Of a stretch of DNA of 64,000 nucleotides, positions 24,549-33,375 are shown in pieces. A model generated the notes under the pieces. It searched no databases. It saw only the letters and a list, made by a program, of their open reading frames with translations, and was not told where the DNA came from. The DNA comes from Oceanithermus desulfurans (GTDB lineage: Bacteria > Deinococcota > Deinococci > Deinococcales > Marinithermaceae). Position 1 is the stretch's first letter. Every line of letters starts with the position of its first letter. The position numbers and the translations under genes are program-made. The DNA is taken from positions 124,001-188,000 of the forward strand of contig NZ_JACHEZ010000004.1 in NCBI RefSeq assembly GCF_014201675.1, read 5' to 3'.

Positions 24549-24554
24549 ATTATC
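24549..24554 (-). promoter_or_regulatory. -10 hexamer GATAAT, leaderless small membrane gene
   Basis: GATAAT on the minus strand, 6 nt before the GTG at 24542. Confidence 0.4.
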
Positions 24555-24582
24555 CCCGCCGCGGTGTGGAGGTCGTGAAAGG

Positions 24583-24588
24583 TAAACT
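24583..24588 (+). promoter_or_regulatory. -10 hexamer TAAACT, leaderless metallopeptidase gene
   Basis: TAAACT is exactly 6 nt before the ATG at 24595; no Shine-Dalgarno sequence is present. Confidence 0.5.
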
Positions 24589-24594
24589 GAATGC

Positions 24595-27252
24595 ATGAAA
24601 AGGCTGGTGTTGCTGGGCTGGATGCTGGCCGTCGCGCTGGGAGCCGGGTGGGGGCAGGTGACGAGCGAACGGGTGCGGGTGCTCTACCCCGGGCCCGGGC
24701 TGGCCGCCTACGCCGAGCAGCTGGCGCGCGAAGCGGAGGCCGCGCTCGACGTGCTGGAGCCGCTCTTCGGGGCGCGCGAGGGGCCGGTGGTGCTGCGCAT
24801 CAACGAGGCCGCCGACTTCTTCAACGCCTACGCCACCACCCTGCCGCGGCGTACGGTAGAGCTCCTCGCCCCGGTACCCGCCGGCGCGATCGTCGACCTG
24901 CGCAGCCCCAGCGTGACCTACCTGCTGCTGGTGCACGAGCTGACCCACACCCGCCAGCTCAGCTTCCACGAACGGCCGGACGGCCAGCCGCCGCTGCGGC
25001 TGGGGCTGGTGACCGAGCGCTCGGCGCCGATGCCGCCGGCGTGGTTCGTGGAGGGGCTGGCCACCTTCATGGAGTCGCGCTTCACCCCGGGCGGGCGGCT
25101 CGACTGGGCCTTCACCCAGGGGCTGATCAACGCGCTGCTCGAGGAGGGCCGTTTTCCCGATCTGGCCGAGATGAGCCTTTACACCTATGACGACTGGCCC
25201 CGGGGGCTGACCCGCTACCTGCTCGGGGTGCGTTTCGTGCACGACCTGATCGAGCGGCGCGGCTGGGACGCGGTGCTGAACGCTCTGCGGGTGTACAACA
25301 CCGGCCTGGTGGCGCCGCCTTCGTTCGCCGAGGCCTGGGAGCGGGCGAACGGCCGCCCGCTCGAGGCCGAGTGGCGCGACTGGGTGGAGCGTGAACGCCG
25401 CCGCGCCGCGGCCTACGCCGAGGCGGCGCAGCCGCGCGGCGACCGCGTCGCGCGCGGCCGCGACCCGGTCCTGAGCCCGGACGGCCGCCGGCTCGCTTTC
25501 GTGCGGCGAAGCGGCGTGTGGGTGGCCGCACGCGACGGCTCCGGGGCGCGGCGGCTGGCCCGGGTCCAGCCGCAACGGCTCTGGTGGACCGACGCGGACA
25601 CCCTGATCTACAGCCGCTACTTCCGTGAGGGCGACGGGGTGGCCAGCGACGTCTTCGCTCTCGACGCGACGACCGGGCGGGAGACCCGCCTCACCCGGGG
25701 GCGGCACGCCCGGCTGGCCGCCCCCGCCCCCGACGGCTGCGTCTATTTTGTGCGCGACCGCGCCGGCGAAGCCGCGGTGTTGCAGCGCTGGTGCGGCGGG
25801 CGGCCGGAGGAGGTGTGGCGGGCGCCGGAGGGCGAGCACCCGGTCGGCCTGGCGCTGAGCCCCGGCGGAAGGGTGGCCCTGGCCGTGGCCCACGGCGGGC
25901 GGGTGGACCTGGCCCTGCTCGAGAGCGGCCGGCTGCGTTACCTGGCGGCGGGTCGGCTCGACATCGAACCGCCCGCGCGCCCGCCCGACCCCTGCGCGGG
26001 AGCGGGCGCGGAGCTGGGGACGGGCTACCGGCGGGACCGCTACCAGCACCTCCAACCCACCTGGGACGGCGAGGGGGCGTTGCTCTTCCTCGGCGACGAG
26101 GGCGGGGTTTTCGACCTCTATCGGCTCGAGCTGGGCGATGGGCGGGTGACCCGGCTCAGCGCCGCCCTGGGCGGAGTCGTAGGGGCCGCGGCGCAGCAGG
26201 GCGCCTACCTGGCGGCCGAGCTGGACGGCCGGGGCTACGGCATCTACCCGCTGGCGCCGCTGGACGAGCCCGTGGGCCCCGCGGCTCCGGACGCGGGTCC
26301 GGGGGGCGGCGGGCCGTGTTCCGCCACGATGCCCGCGGACTGGCGGCCGCCCGAACGCCCCCTGGAGCGCGCCCCTTACCGGCCCTGGTCCAGCCTGAAG
26401 CCCTACGGCTGGCTGCCCACCGGCCTCGCCCCCGCCCCGAACCCGCCCTACCTGGGCCTGGAGCTGAGCCTCTACGGTCTCGACGACACGGGGGTCTACG
26501 GCTACCGGGCGGCGCTCGGCTACGACCCGGCGCTCGCGGGAAGCCCCTACGGCGCCTACGCCTACCTGGAGGCCGGCGCAGGGGCGGGCGTGGATCTGGC
26601 CGGGCGTACCGCGCCCCTGGGGTTCACGATCCGCGGCGGGGCCTGGCCTTCCCGCGGTGAGGTGGTCTTCGGGGTGATGCCGGGGCTGGCGAGCCGCGGT
26701 TACTGGGACCGCTGGAACTGGTGGGCGCGCCTCGAGGCGGGGCCCGTCTGGAGTGCGGCTTCGGGATGGCGGCTGAGCTACGGTGGGTCCCTGCGGGCGG
26801 GCCGCGAAGGCCGCGACCCCTGGGGCTACCTCACCGGCGGCGGCTACGGCGGTGTCTACGGGGGGCCGGGTTCCGCCTGGGGCCTCGCGGGCGCGGCCTG
26901 GAAGTGGGGCGGGGGGAACCTGGCGCTCGAGGCGCGGCTGGCGGGCGGCGCGGGCACGCCGCTGCCGCTGGGCCCGGGCGTGGTGGGCGACGCGGTGGCG
27001 CTTGAGGCGCGGCTGCGCTACTGGACCCGGCCGCGCTGGCGCACAGGGGACGGCTGGCTGGCGCTCGAGCGCCTTACCTTCGCCCCGGCCGCCCACGGGC
27101 GCTACGACCCGGCCGCGGGCGCGCTGGGCTACGGCGCCGACCTTGGTGTCTACGCGGACGCGGTGCTGTTCTACGCCTTGCCGCTGCCGCTGGGCCTGCG
27201 CGGCGGCTGGGACGGCGGCTGGTGGTGGCGGCTGGAGCTGGGGCCCTGGTAG
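24595..27252 (+). CDS. Exported zinc metallopeptidase-like / TolB-type propeller / C-terminal beta-strand-rich protein
   Basis: 885-aa exported protein, signal peptide ending GAGWGQ. Residues about 20-260 form a gluzincin-like domain: HELTH in LLLVHELTHTRQL supplies two zinc histidines and the general base, and WFVEGLATFMES the third-ligand glutamate, like the peptidase MA family. Residues about 280-580 are repeats of a WD40/TolB propeller (VLSPDGRRLAFVRRSGVWVA and similar). The last 300 residues alternate short G/Y/W-rich strands and end in W, like an outer-membrane beta-barrel (for example GGSLRAGREGRDPWGYLTGG). Such a three-part build fits a surface-attached protease. No related gene adjoins it. 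Confidence 0.78.
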   Translation: MKRLVLLGWMLAVALGAGWGQVTSERVRVLYPGPGLAAYAEQLAREAEAALDVLEPLFGAREGPVVLRINEAADFFNAYATTLPRRTVELLAPVPAGAIVDLRSPSVTYLLLVHELTHTRQLSFHERPDGQPPLRLGLVTERSAPMPPAWFVEGLATFMESRFTPGGRLDWAFTQGLINALLEEGRFPDLAEMSLYTYDDWPRGLTRYLLGVRFVHDLIERRGWDAVLNALRVYNTGLVAPPSFAEAWERANGRPLEAEWRDWVERERRRAAAYAEAAQPRGDRVARGRDPVLSPDGRRLAFVRRSGVWVAARDGSGARRLARVQPQRLWWTDADTLIYSRYFREGDGVASDVFALDATTGRETRLTRGRHARLAAPAPDGCVYFVRDRAGEAAVLQRWCGGRPEEVWRAPEGEHPVGLALSPGGRVALAVAHGGRVDLALLESGRLRYLAAGRLDIEPPARPPDPCAGAGAELGTGYRRDRYQHLQPTWDGEGALLFLGDEGGVFDLYRLELGDGRVTRLSAALGGVVGAAAQQGAYLAAELDGRGYGIYPLAPLDEPVGPAAPDAGPGGGGPCSATMPADWRPPERPLERAPYRPWSSLKPYGWLPTGLAPAPNPPYLGLELSLYGLDDTGVYGYRAALGYDPALAGSPYGAYAYLEAGAGAGVDLAGRTAPLGFTIRGGAWPSRGEVVFGVMPGLASRGYWDRWNWWARLEAGPVWSAASGWRLSYGGSLRAGREGRDPWGYLTGGGYGGVYGGPGSAWGLAGAAWKWGGGNLALEARLAGGAGTPLPLGPGVVGDAVALEARLRYWTRPRWRTGDGWLALERLTFAPAAHGRYDPAAGALGYGADLGVYADAVLFYALPLPLGLRGGWDGGWWWRLELGPW

Positions 27253-27327
27253 AGGGCACGGCGCGCAGGAGCCGGCCCGCGGCGGAGGCGCCCCGGGGCA
27301 CCGGGACGTTGCCAGCCCGCAGGCGGC

Positions 27328-28377
27328 TCAGACGGAAGCGGTAGCGGACGGGCTCGAGTCCAGCACCACCGCAGCCTCCCGGGGGCGGACGACCACCTCG
27401 TCGCCAACCCCCCAGGGGGCCCGGTAATCGGTTTGCACCCTGAAGCGGCCCTGCGGGGTCGCCACCTCGAAGGTCAGGTCGTGGCCTTTGAAGCCGCGCT
27501 TGACGATGCTTCCCTCGAGTCCTGCGTGTCCGGGGGGCAGGAGCTCGAGGTGTTCGGGGCGGAGCGAGAGGAGCACGCGGCCCTGCGCTTCTTTGCTGAT
27601 GGGTAGCGTTCCCAGGGGCGTGTCGGCGACCCTTCCCCGGGCCTGGCCCGGGATCAGGTTGGTGTGTCCCAGAAAGCTGGCCACAAAAGGCGTGGTGGGG
27701 GAGTGGTACACCTCCTCGGGAGGCCCCAGCTGTTCGATCGCGCCGTCACGGACGACGGCGACGCGGTCGGCAAAGGAGAGCGCCTCTTCCTGGTCGTGGG
27801 TGACCAGGACGGCCCCGATGCCGGCTTGCTTGAGGATCGCGCGCACGTCGTCGCGCGTGCTCTCGCGCAGCCCGGCGTCGAGGCTGGAGAAGGGTTCGTC
27901 GAGGAGGATGAGCCTGGGCTCGGGGGCCAGCGCCCGCGCCAGGGCCACCCGTTGCTGCTGGCCGCCGGATAGCTCGTGCGGGCGACGGCGGCGGAACAGC
28001 TTCAACCCGACCAGATCGAGCACCTCTTCGGCGCGCCGGCGGCGCTCGGCGGCGCCGAGCCGCGTCAGACCGAAGGTGACGTTCCCGAGTACGTCGAGGT
28101 GGGGGAAGAGTGCGTAGTCCTGAAAGACGAATCCGATCCCGCGCGCCTCGGGCGGAACGTGCCGGCCGGAGCCGCTCAACTGCTTTTCCTGCAGCCAGAC
28201 CTCCCCCCGGTCCACCCGCTCGAAGCCCGCGATGAGACGGAGCATGGTGGTCTTGCCGCTACCCGAAGGTCCGAGGACGGCCAGGATCTCGCCCGGCTCG
28301 AGCTCGAACCGCAGGTGGCGCACCACCGGCTGACCGTCGAAACGTTTGCTCACGTCGACGACGCGCAGAAGTTTCAT
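27328..28377 (-). CDS. fbpC: Ferric iron ABC transporter, ATP-binding protein
   Basis: 349-aa ATPase of a Fe(III) importer (FbpABC type). Walker A is GPSGSGKTT, the signature LSGGQQQRVALARALA, Walker B LILLDEPFSSLD, and the switch histidine is in VLVTHDQEEAL. A C-terminal TOBE-like domain follows. Its start overlaps the permease stop by four bases (ATGA). Third gene of the fbpA-fbpB-fbpC operon on the minus strand. Family members also import thiamine, phosphonate or sulfate, but the neighbours point to iron. Confidence 0.9.
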   Translation of the reverse strand: MKLLRVVDVSKRFDGQPVVRHLRFELEPGEILAVLGPSGSGKTTMLRLIAGFERVDRGEVWLQEKQLSGSGRHVPPEARGIGFVFQDYALFPHLDVLGNVTFGLTRLGAAERRRRAEEVLDLVGLKLFRRRRPHELSGGQQQRVALARALAPEPRLILLDEPFSSLDAGLRESTRDDVRAILKQAGIGAVLVTHDQEEALSFADRVAVVRDGAIEQLGPPEEVYHSPTTPFVASFLGHTNLIPGQARGRVADTPLGTLPISKEAQGRVLLSLRPEHLELLPPGHAGLEGSIVKRGFKGHDLTFEVATPQGRFRVQTDYRAPWGVGDEVVVRPREAAVVLDSSPSATASV

Positions 28378-29915
28378 CGTCGCCCTCCTTCGCTACCCAG
28401 GAGCAGGCCCGCGAAGACCGCCCCGCCGGCGAGAAGCGTAAGCGCATAGGGCGCGGCTTCCGCAAACATGGCTTCCTGGGTGTAGCTCCATACGTTGATC
28501 GCCAGGGTGTCGTATCCGATCGGCGCCAGGAGCAGCGTGAGGGGCAGTTCCTTCAGGGTCGAGAGAAAGACCAGAATGCCGCCGCTAGCGAGCCCCGGAC
28601 GCAGCAACGGCAGGAGGATTCGGACGAAGACGGCGGGGGTCCGCGAGCCGAGGGCGCGGGCCGCCTCCTCCACGGCGGCCGGGACCTGGCTGAGCGCCGC
28701 GCGCAGCGGGCTCAACGCCTCCGCCAGGAAGTGGAAGGTGTAGGCATAGACCAGGACGAAGAGGGTCTGGTAGAGCCAGGGCACGGCCTTGAGCGTGAAG
28801 AAAACGAGGGCCAGGGCCAGGACCAGCGGCGGTACGGCGTAGCCCAGGTAGGCGGCGCGTTCCAGCGTGCGGGCCGCACCGCGGGCGTAGCGAACCCCCA
28901 GGTAGGCCAGGGGAAGGGCCAGGGCGAGGGCGAAGACGGCCGCGGGCGCGCTGGCGAGCACGGACCGGGCCAGCGCCTCGAGAAGGTCCGCCCGCTCGAT
29001 GCGCGCAAAACCCGCGCGCGCCCAGTAGAGCAGCGCCGAGAGCGGGAGCCCCACGCTGAGCGTGTAAAGCCCGACCAGGTAGGCCTGGGCGAGGGGGCGC
29101 AGCCGACCAAGGCGAAGCTTAGGCGGCGGTCGTTTCTGCGTCCGCGCCGCGGCGTCGCGCGCGACCCGGGCTTCGAAGAAGAGCAGCGTAGCCGTGAGGG
29201 TAAGCAGCCAAAGCGCCAGCCATGCGGCGCCGACGCGGTCGTAGGCGGTGCTGTACTGCAGGTAGATGGCGTAGCTGAACGTAGGGTAGCGCATCAGGCT
29301 CACCACGCCGAAGTCCGCGAAGACGTGCAGGGCGACGAGCAGACCGCCCGCGGTAAAGGCCGGCACCAGCTGGGGCAGCACCACGCGCCGGAAGACGCTG
29401 AGCGGCGGGTGGCCGAGGGCGCGGGCGGCCTCTTCGAGCGCGGGGTCGAGACGCAGGAAGGCGCTGCGTAGGTTCATATAGAAGTACGGGTAGGTGTAGA
29501 GCGAAAGCGCGATCAACGCCCCCAGATAACCGTTGAGGTGGGGCAGGGGCACGCCCAGAACCCGGGCGCCGAGGCCGTAAGGCCCTCCGAGCGAAAGCAG
29601 TGCGTAGGCGGTGACGTAGCCCGGCACCGCCAGGGGCAGCACGCCGATGAGGGAGGCCAGCCGCCCCGCCGGCAGGTCGGTGCGGGTGGTGAGCCAGGCG
29701 AGGGGGAGGGCCAGCAGCAAGGCGACGACCAGCACGCCGACGGTGAGCTGCAGGGTGCTGGCGAGCAGCGCAAAGTTCCGGGGCCGGAAGACGACCCCGG
29801 CGAGCGTCTGCGGGTCGGCTTCCAGGGCCCGGAGCACCAGGTAGGCGAGGGGAACGCCCACGGCGGCCAGGGTGACGAAACCCGGCAGCAGCAGGTAGAA
29901 GGGCGCGCGCTTCAT
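28374..29915 (-). CDS. fbpB: Ferric iron ABC transporter, permease
   Basis: 513-aa permease with about twelve membrane helices, made of two fused half-permeases as in FbpB/SfuB. Each half has an EAA loop that contacts the ATPase: EEAARALGHPPLSVFRRVVL, and EEAARALGSRTPAVFVRILL. Overlaps fbpC by four bases. Separated from fbpA by 97 bases that contain a strong hairpin (29974-30006), which may leave more fbpA message than fbpB. Confidence 0.92.
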   Translation of the reverse strand: MKRAPFYLLLPGFVTLAAVGVPLAYLVLRALEADPQTLAGVVFRPRNFALLASTLQLTVGVLVVALLLALPLAWLTTRTDLPAGRLASLIGVLPLAVPGYVTAYALLSLGGPYGLGARVLGVPLPHLNGYLGALIALSLYTYPYFYMNLRSAFLRLDPALEEAARALGHPPLSVFRRVVLPQLVPAFTAGGLLVALHVFADFGVVSLMRYPTFSYAIYLQYSTAYDRVGAAWLALWLLTLTATLLFFEARVARDAAARTQKRPPPKLRLGRLRPLAQAYLVGLYTLSVGLPLSALLYWARAGFARIERADLLEALARSVLASAPAAVFALALALPLAYLGVRYARGAARTLERAAYLGYAVPPLVLALALVFFTLKAVPWLYQTLFVLVYAYTFHFLAEALSPLRAALSQVPAAVEEAARALGSRTPAVFVRILLPLLRPGLASGGILVFLSTLKELPLTLLLAPIGYDTLAINVWSYTQEAMFAEAAPYALTLLAGGAVFAGLLLGSEGGRR

Positions 29916-29973
29916 CGTTGGGGGCCTGCGGCGTTCGCGTCGGGTGTCTTCATGGCGGGCTCGGTGCAGGGTG

Positions 29974-30006
29974 GCGGCCGCCCGGGGAACGCCCTCGGGC
30001 GGCCGC
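29974..30006 (-). terminator. Intercistronic hairpin between fbpA and fbpB
   Basis: Perfect 11-bp stem GCGGCCGCCCG / CGGGCGGCCGC (29974-29984 with 29996-30006), 11-nt loop, no T-tract. Such stems between a binding-protein gene and the permease often stabilise the upstream message or partly terminate. Confidence 0.5.
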
Positions 30007-30012
30007 GGGTGG

Positions 30013-31071
30013 CTAGAGCAGGTCGAGCTCTCTTAGCAGGTTGAGGGTGCCGTTCAGGTCCTCGAGCCGGCCGAAGTCGGGCTCCGGGCTCAGCTCCAGT
30101 GCCTCGCGGACGGGCAGCATGAAGTCCGGGGTGCGCACCCCGGAGACGACCGGATACTCGTAGACCGACTCCGCGGTGTATTCCTGCGCGTCGCTCGAAA
30201 GCAGGTAGCGGAGGAAGGCGAGGGCCAGGTCGCGGTTCTTGCTGCGCTGGAGGACGCCTGCGCCGGTGACGAGGGCCAGGTTGCCCACGTCGCCCGGAGC
30301 GAAGTGGTACATGTCGAGCGGTAGGTCGCGGACTGCGGGCGACGCCTCGTTTTCCTCTTCTTCCTCTTCCTCCTCCGGTCCTTCGTATTCGCCTTCGGCC
30401 CCGCCGCGCTGGAGCCTGTAGACGTAGTAGTGGTTGGTGAGGGCGACGTCGATTTCCCCGGACGCCAGGGCCAGGAGCATGGGGGTGTTGGAGGCGTAGG
30501 CCTTGGGCTGCAGGGCTTTCATGCCCTCCAACCAGGCGCGGGCGGCCGGGTCGCCTTCCAGCTTCCGCAGCGCGGTGACGAAGTCCTGGAAGCTCGAGTA
30601 CGCCGGCGTCCAGCCGATACGCCCCTTGAGGCTTTCCACGCCCGGAAGGTCGAGCACCGAGCGCGGCAGCGTTCCGGGATCCACCCGCTCGGGGTTGTAC
30701 GCGAGCACCCGGAAACGAACGGTGACGGGGACCCACCGGCCGTCTTGGGGTACGAAGCGGGCGGGCAGCTGCAGCAGATCGTCGGGCAGGCGCGCCAGCA
30801 GGTCCCGGCGCGCGGCTTCGCTGAGGGCGCCGGAGGTGTTGGCCCAGAAAAGATCGGCGGGGCTGCGTGCCCCCTCTTCTTGCAGGACGGCCAGCAGCTG
30901 GGCGTCTTTTCCGTAACGTACCTTGACCCTGACCCCGGTCTTGGCTTCGAACCGCTTGACCAGCGGCTCGACCAGGGCCTTCGAACGCCCCGAATAGATC
31001 ACCAGCGGCTGGGCCATAGCGGGCAGGCTGAACGCCAGGAGCAACCACAAGAGTCCGTAAAGTCTTCGCAT
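30013..31071 (-). CDS. fbpA: Ferric iron ABC transporter, substrate-binding protein
   Basis: 352-aa exported binding protein of the FbpA/FutA (transferrin-like) group: signal peptide ending SLPAMAQ, then LVIYSGRSKALVEPLVKRFE, and TNHYYVYRL, in which adjacent tyrosines are the usual Fe(III) ligands. An acidic insertion (EYEGPEEEEEEEENEAS) near residue 235 is not typical of the family. GAGGAGG fits the ATG at 31071 better than the one at 31077. First gene of the iron operon, with a promoter at 31117-31145. Confidence 0.9.
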   Translation of the reverse strand: MRRLYGLLWLLLAFSLPAMAQPLVIYSGRSKALVEPLVKRFEAKTGVRVKVRYGKDAQLLAVLQEEGARSPADLFWANTSGALSEAARRDLLARLPDDLLQLPARFVPQDGRWVPVTVRFRVLAYNPERVDPGTLPRSVLDLPGVESLKGRIGWTPAYSSFQDFVTALRKLEGDPAARAWLEGMKALQPKAYASNTPMLLALASGEIDVALTNHYYVYRLQRGGAEGEYEGPEEEEEEEENEASPAVRDLPLDMYHFAPGDVGNLALVTGAGVLQRSKNRDLALAFLRYLLSSDAQEYTAESVYEYPVVSGVRTPDFMLPVREALELSPEPDFGRLEDLNGTLNLLRELDLL

Positions 31072-31116
31072 GAACATTCCTCCTCTCGGAGCCCCGGGGC
31101 GGCACTTCCACGAGCG

Positions 31117-31145
31117 AGTCTAGCGAAGACCTTGCGTAAAGTCAA
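31117..31145 (-). promoter_or_regulatory. Promoter of the fbpABC operon
   Basis: Minus-strand TTGACT (31140-31145), 17-bp spacer, TAGACT (31117-31122), about 45 nt before fbpA. An AT-rich patch containing GATAATAACGAAAACTG lies just upstream (about 31158-31174) and weakly resembles a Fur box. Confidence 0.72.
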
Positions 31146-31264
31146 GTAATCCGGTCGGAATACAGTAGATAATAACGAAAACTGTTCCTGTTGCCAGCAA
31201 CGCACGCCGCCCGGGGGCGACCGGGTCCTTCGCGGCCCCAAGGCGGGGCGACCGCCGCGGGGCG

Positions 31265-32620
31265 CTACTCCGGCAGCACCTTGCCGGGGTTGAGTACGTT
31301 TTCGGGGTCGAAGGCGGCCTTGACGCGGCGCATCCAACCGAGCGCCGGGCCGTGCTCGCGGGCCATGTACTTTCGCTTGCGCAGCCCCACGCCGTGCTCG
31401 CCGGTGGCCGTGCCCCCCAGCTCGAGCGCCCGCTCCACCAGCCGGGCGCTGAAGGCCTCGGCGCGGGCGTACTCGTCGCCGGGACGGGCGGCCACGATGG
31501 TGTGGAAGTTGCCGTCGCCCACGTGGCCCAGGATGTTGCCCTCGAGCCCCAGCTCGTCCATCAGCTCCTGGGCGTAGCGCACCATCCCCGGCATCTCCGA
31601 AAGCGGCACCGCGGTGTCGGTGATCATGTAGTGCCGTCCGGGGAAGGTGTGCACCAGGGCCCAGTAGGCCTGATGGCGCGCCTCCCACTGGGCGGTGCGC
31701 TCCTCGGGCGTACGGGCGGCGTCGAAGCCGGTGGCCCCGGCCTCGCGCAGGAGTTCCTCGGCGAAGGCGCTCTCGGCCTGGACGGCCTCGGGGGTGGAGG
31801 AGTGGAACTCCACCAGCAGCAGCGGCCGCTCGGGGTAGTTGCGGCCCAGGTGGCGGTTCACCGCGGCGACGGCGCGTTCGTCCACCAGCTCCAGCCGCGC
31901 CACCGGCAGCCCCGCGCCCATGAGCGCGAAGGCCCCCTCGGCCGCGGCGCCCACGTTCTCGAAGTAGACGCGCACGGTGTGCACCTCGGCGGGCAGGGGC
32001 GAAAGCCGGAGCCACAGCTTGGTGATGACGCCCAGCGTGCCCTCGCTGCCGATGAGCAGGTCCTTGAGGTCGTAGCCGCTCGAGCTCTTCTGCACCGGCC
32101 GGCCGAAGCGCACCACCTCGCCGCTGGCCATCACCGCCTCCAGCGCCAGCACGTTCCGCCGCATGCCGCCGTAGCGCACCGTGGTGGTGCCCGAGGCGTT
32201 GGTGGCGGCCATGCCGCCCAGGCTGGCGTCGGCCCCCGGGTCGACCGGGAAGAAGAGCCCCTCGCGGCGCAGCCGCTCGTTCAGCTGCTTGCGCGTCACC
32301 CCGGCCTCGACCACGGCCAGGAAGTCGCCCGGGCGCACCTCGAGGATCCGGTTCATGCGGCCGAGGTCGAGGCTGATCGTCGGCTTTACCGGAACGAGCG
32401 CCCCCTCGATGCTCGTGCCCGCGCCGAAGGGGATGACCGCGTAGCCGAGTTCGCGCGCCAGCTGCAGGGTCCGGCTCACGTCCTCGGGGCTTTCAGCGAA
32501 GACGACCGCCTCGGGCAGGGCGGTTTCGGGGTAGCCCTCGTCGCGGCCGTGGGCTTCGAGGTCGGAGGGGCGGGCGCTGACCTTGTCCGCCGTCAGGGTT
32601 TCGATGAGGCGGTTCACCAT
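31265..32620 (-). CDS. FAD-linked oxidase, glycolate/D-lactate dehydrogenase GlcD-type
   Basis: 451-aa flavoprotein of the GlcD/DLD family that oxidises 2-hydroxy acids such as glycolate or D-lactate. The FAD-binding_4 domain is recognised by VIPFGAGTSIEGALVPV and GADASLGGMAATNASGT, and the C-terminal cap by HVGDGNFHTIV and ATGEHGVGLRKRKY. GGGGGAC precedes the ATG. Stands alone, without glcE/glcF partners, which favours a D-lactate dehydrogenase-like single subunit. Divergent from the DUF72 gene, 32 bases away. Confidence 0.88.
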   Translation of the reverse strand: MVNRLIETLTADKVSARPSDLEAHGRDEGYPETALPEAVVFAESPEDVSRTLQLARELGYAVIPFGAGTSIEGALVPVKPTISLDLGRMNRILEVRPGDFLAVVEAGVTRKQLNERLRREGLFFPVDPGADASLGGMAATNASGTTTVRYGGMRRNVLALEAVMASGEVVRFGRPVQKSSSGYDLKDLLIGSEGTLGVITKLWLRLSPLPAEVHTVRVYFENVGAAAEGAFALMGAGLPVARLELVDERAVAAVNRHLGRNYPERPLLLVEFHSSTPEAVQAESAFAEELLREAGATGFDAARTPEERTAQWEARHQAYWALVHTFPGRHYMITDTAVPLSEMPGMVRYAQELMDELGLEGNILGHVGDGNFHTIVAARPGDEYARAEAFSARLVERALELGGTATGEHGVGLRKRKYMAREHGPALGWMRRVKAAFDPENVLNPGKVLPE

Positions 32621-32640
32621 TTGTCCCCCAGCATACGCCC

Positions 32641-32646
32641 TAGACT
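32641..32646 (+). promoter_or_regulatory. -10 hexamer TAGACT, leaderless DUF72 gene
   Basis: TAGACT is exactly 6 nt before the ATG at 32653. It shares a short intergenic gap with the divergent GlcD gene. Confidence 0.5.
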
Positions 32647-32652
32647 AGAGGT

Positions 32653-33375
32653 ATGGGAAAACGGGTCTGGGTGGGCTGTTCCGGTTATTTCTACTGGGGC
32701 TGGCGCGGCCGCTTCTACCCCGAGGACGCCCCGCCCAGCCGCTGGTTCGAGTTCTACGCCCGGCGCTTCGACACCGTGGAGATGAACAGCACCTTCTACC
32801 GCTTCCCCACCGAGGCCACGGTGAAGCGCTGGCTGAAGAAGGCGCCCGAGAACTTCCGCTTCACGGTCAAGGCCCCGCGGCGCATCACCCACATCGAGCG
32901 CATGAAAGAGCCCGCCAGCGTGGCCAAGCTGTACGCGGTGCTGCGTACGCTGGAGGGCCATCTGGGGGCGGTGCTCTTCCAGCTCCCGCCCAGCCTTCAC
33001 TACAGCCCGGAGAACCTGGAGCGGGTGCTGGCGCCGCTCGACCCGGCGTTCGCCAACGCGCTCGAGTTCCGCCACCCCAGCTGGTGGCGGGAAGAGGTCT
33101 ACCGCGCCCTGGACGACGCGGGCGCCATCTTCGCCAGCGTGAGCGCCCCCGATCTGCCCGACGACTACGTCGAAACCGCGGGCCGGGCCTACCTACGCTT
33201 CCACGGCCGCACCGCCTGGTACCGCTACCGTTACCGCGAAGAGGAGCTGGCCGTTTGGGCGCGGCGGGTGCAGGCGGGTTCGGCGGAGGTCGTCTACGCC
33301 TACTTCAACAACGATCCCGAGGCCGCTGCGCCGGACAACGCCCTGACCTTCCGGGGGATGCTGGAGGACGCGTGA
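32653..33375 (+). CDS. DUF72 domain-containing protein
   Basis: 240-aa protein of the widespread DUF72 (YecE) family, a TIM-barrel of unknown function. It begins with VWVGCSGYFYWGWRGRFYPE and has RFDTVEMNSTFYRFP, FRFTVKAPRRITH, AVLFQLPPSL and LEFRHPSWW, then AYLRFHGR and AYFNND, all standard family blocks. Leaderless-type start. The stop overlaps the next gene's GTG as GTGA, so DUF72 and the NUDIX gene are translationally coupled. Confidence 0.93.
   Translation: MGKRVWVGCSGYFYWGWRGRFYPEDAPPSRWFEFYARRFDTVEMNSTFYRFPTEATVKRWLKKAPENFRFTVKAPRRITHIERMKEPASVAKLYAVLRTLEGHLGAVLFQLPPSLHYSPENLERVLAPLDPAFANALEFRHPSWWREEVYRALDDAGAIFASVSAPDLPDDYVETAGRAYLRFHGRTAWYRYRYREEELAVWARRVQAGSAEVVYAYFNNDPEAAAPDNALTFRGMLEDA

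Noticed and set aside
24595-24660. A Shine-Dalgarno-based start further downstream in the metallopeptidase gene
   Set aside because: The ATG at 24595 gives a proper signal peptide and sits 6 nt after TAAACT, so no other start is needed.
31155-31180. Fur box at the iron-transport promoter
   Set aside because: GATAATAACGAAAACTG matches only about half of the Fur consensus and is not palindromic; not called as an operator.
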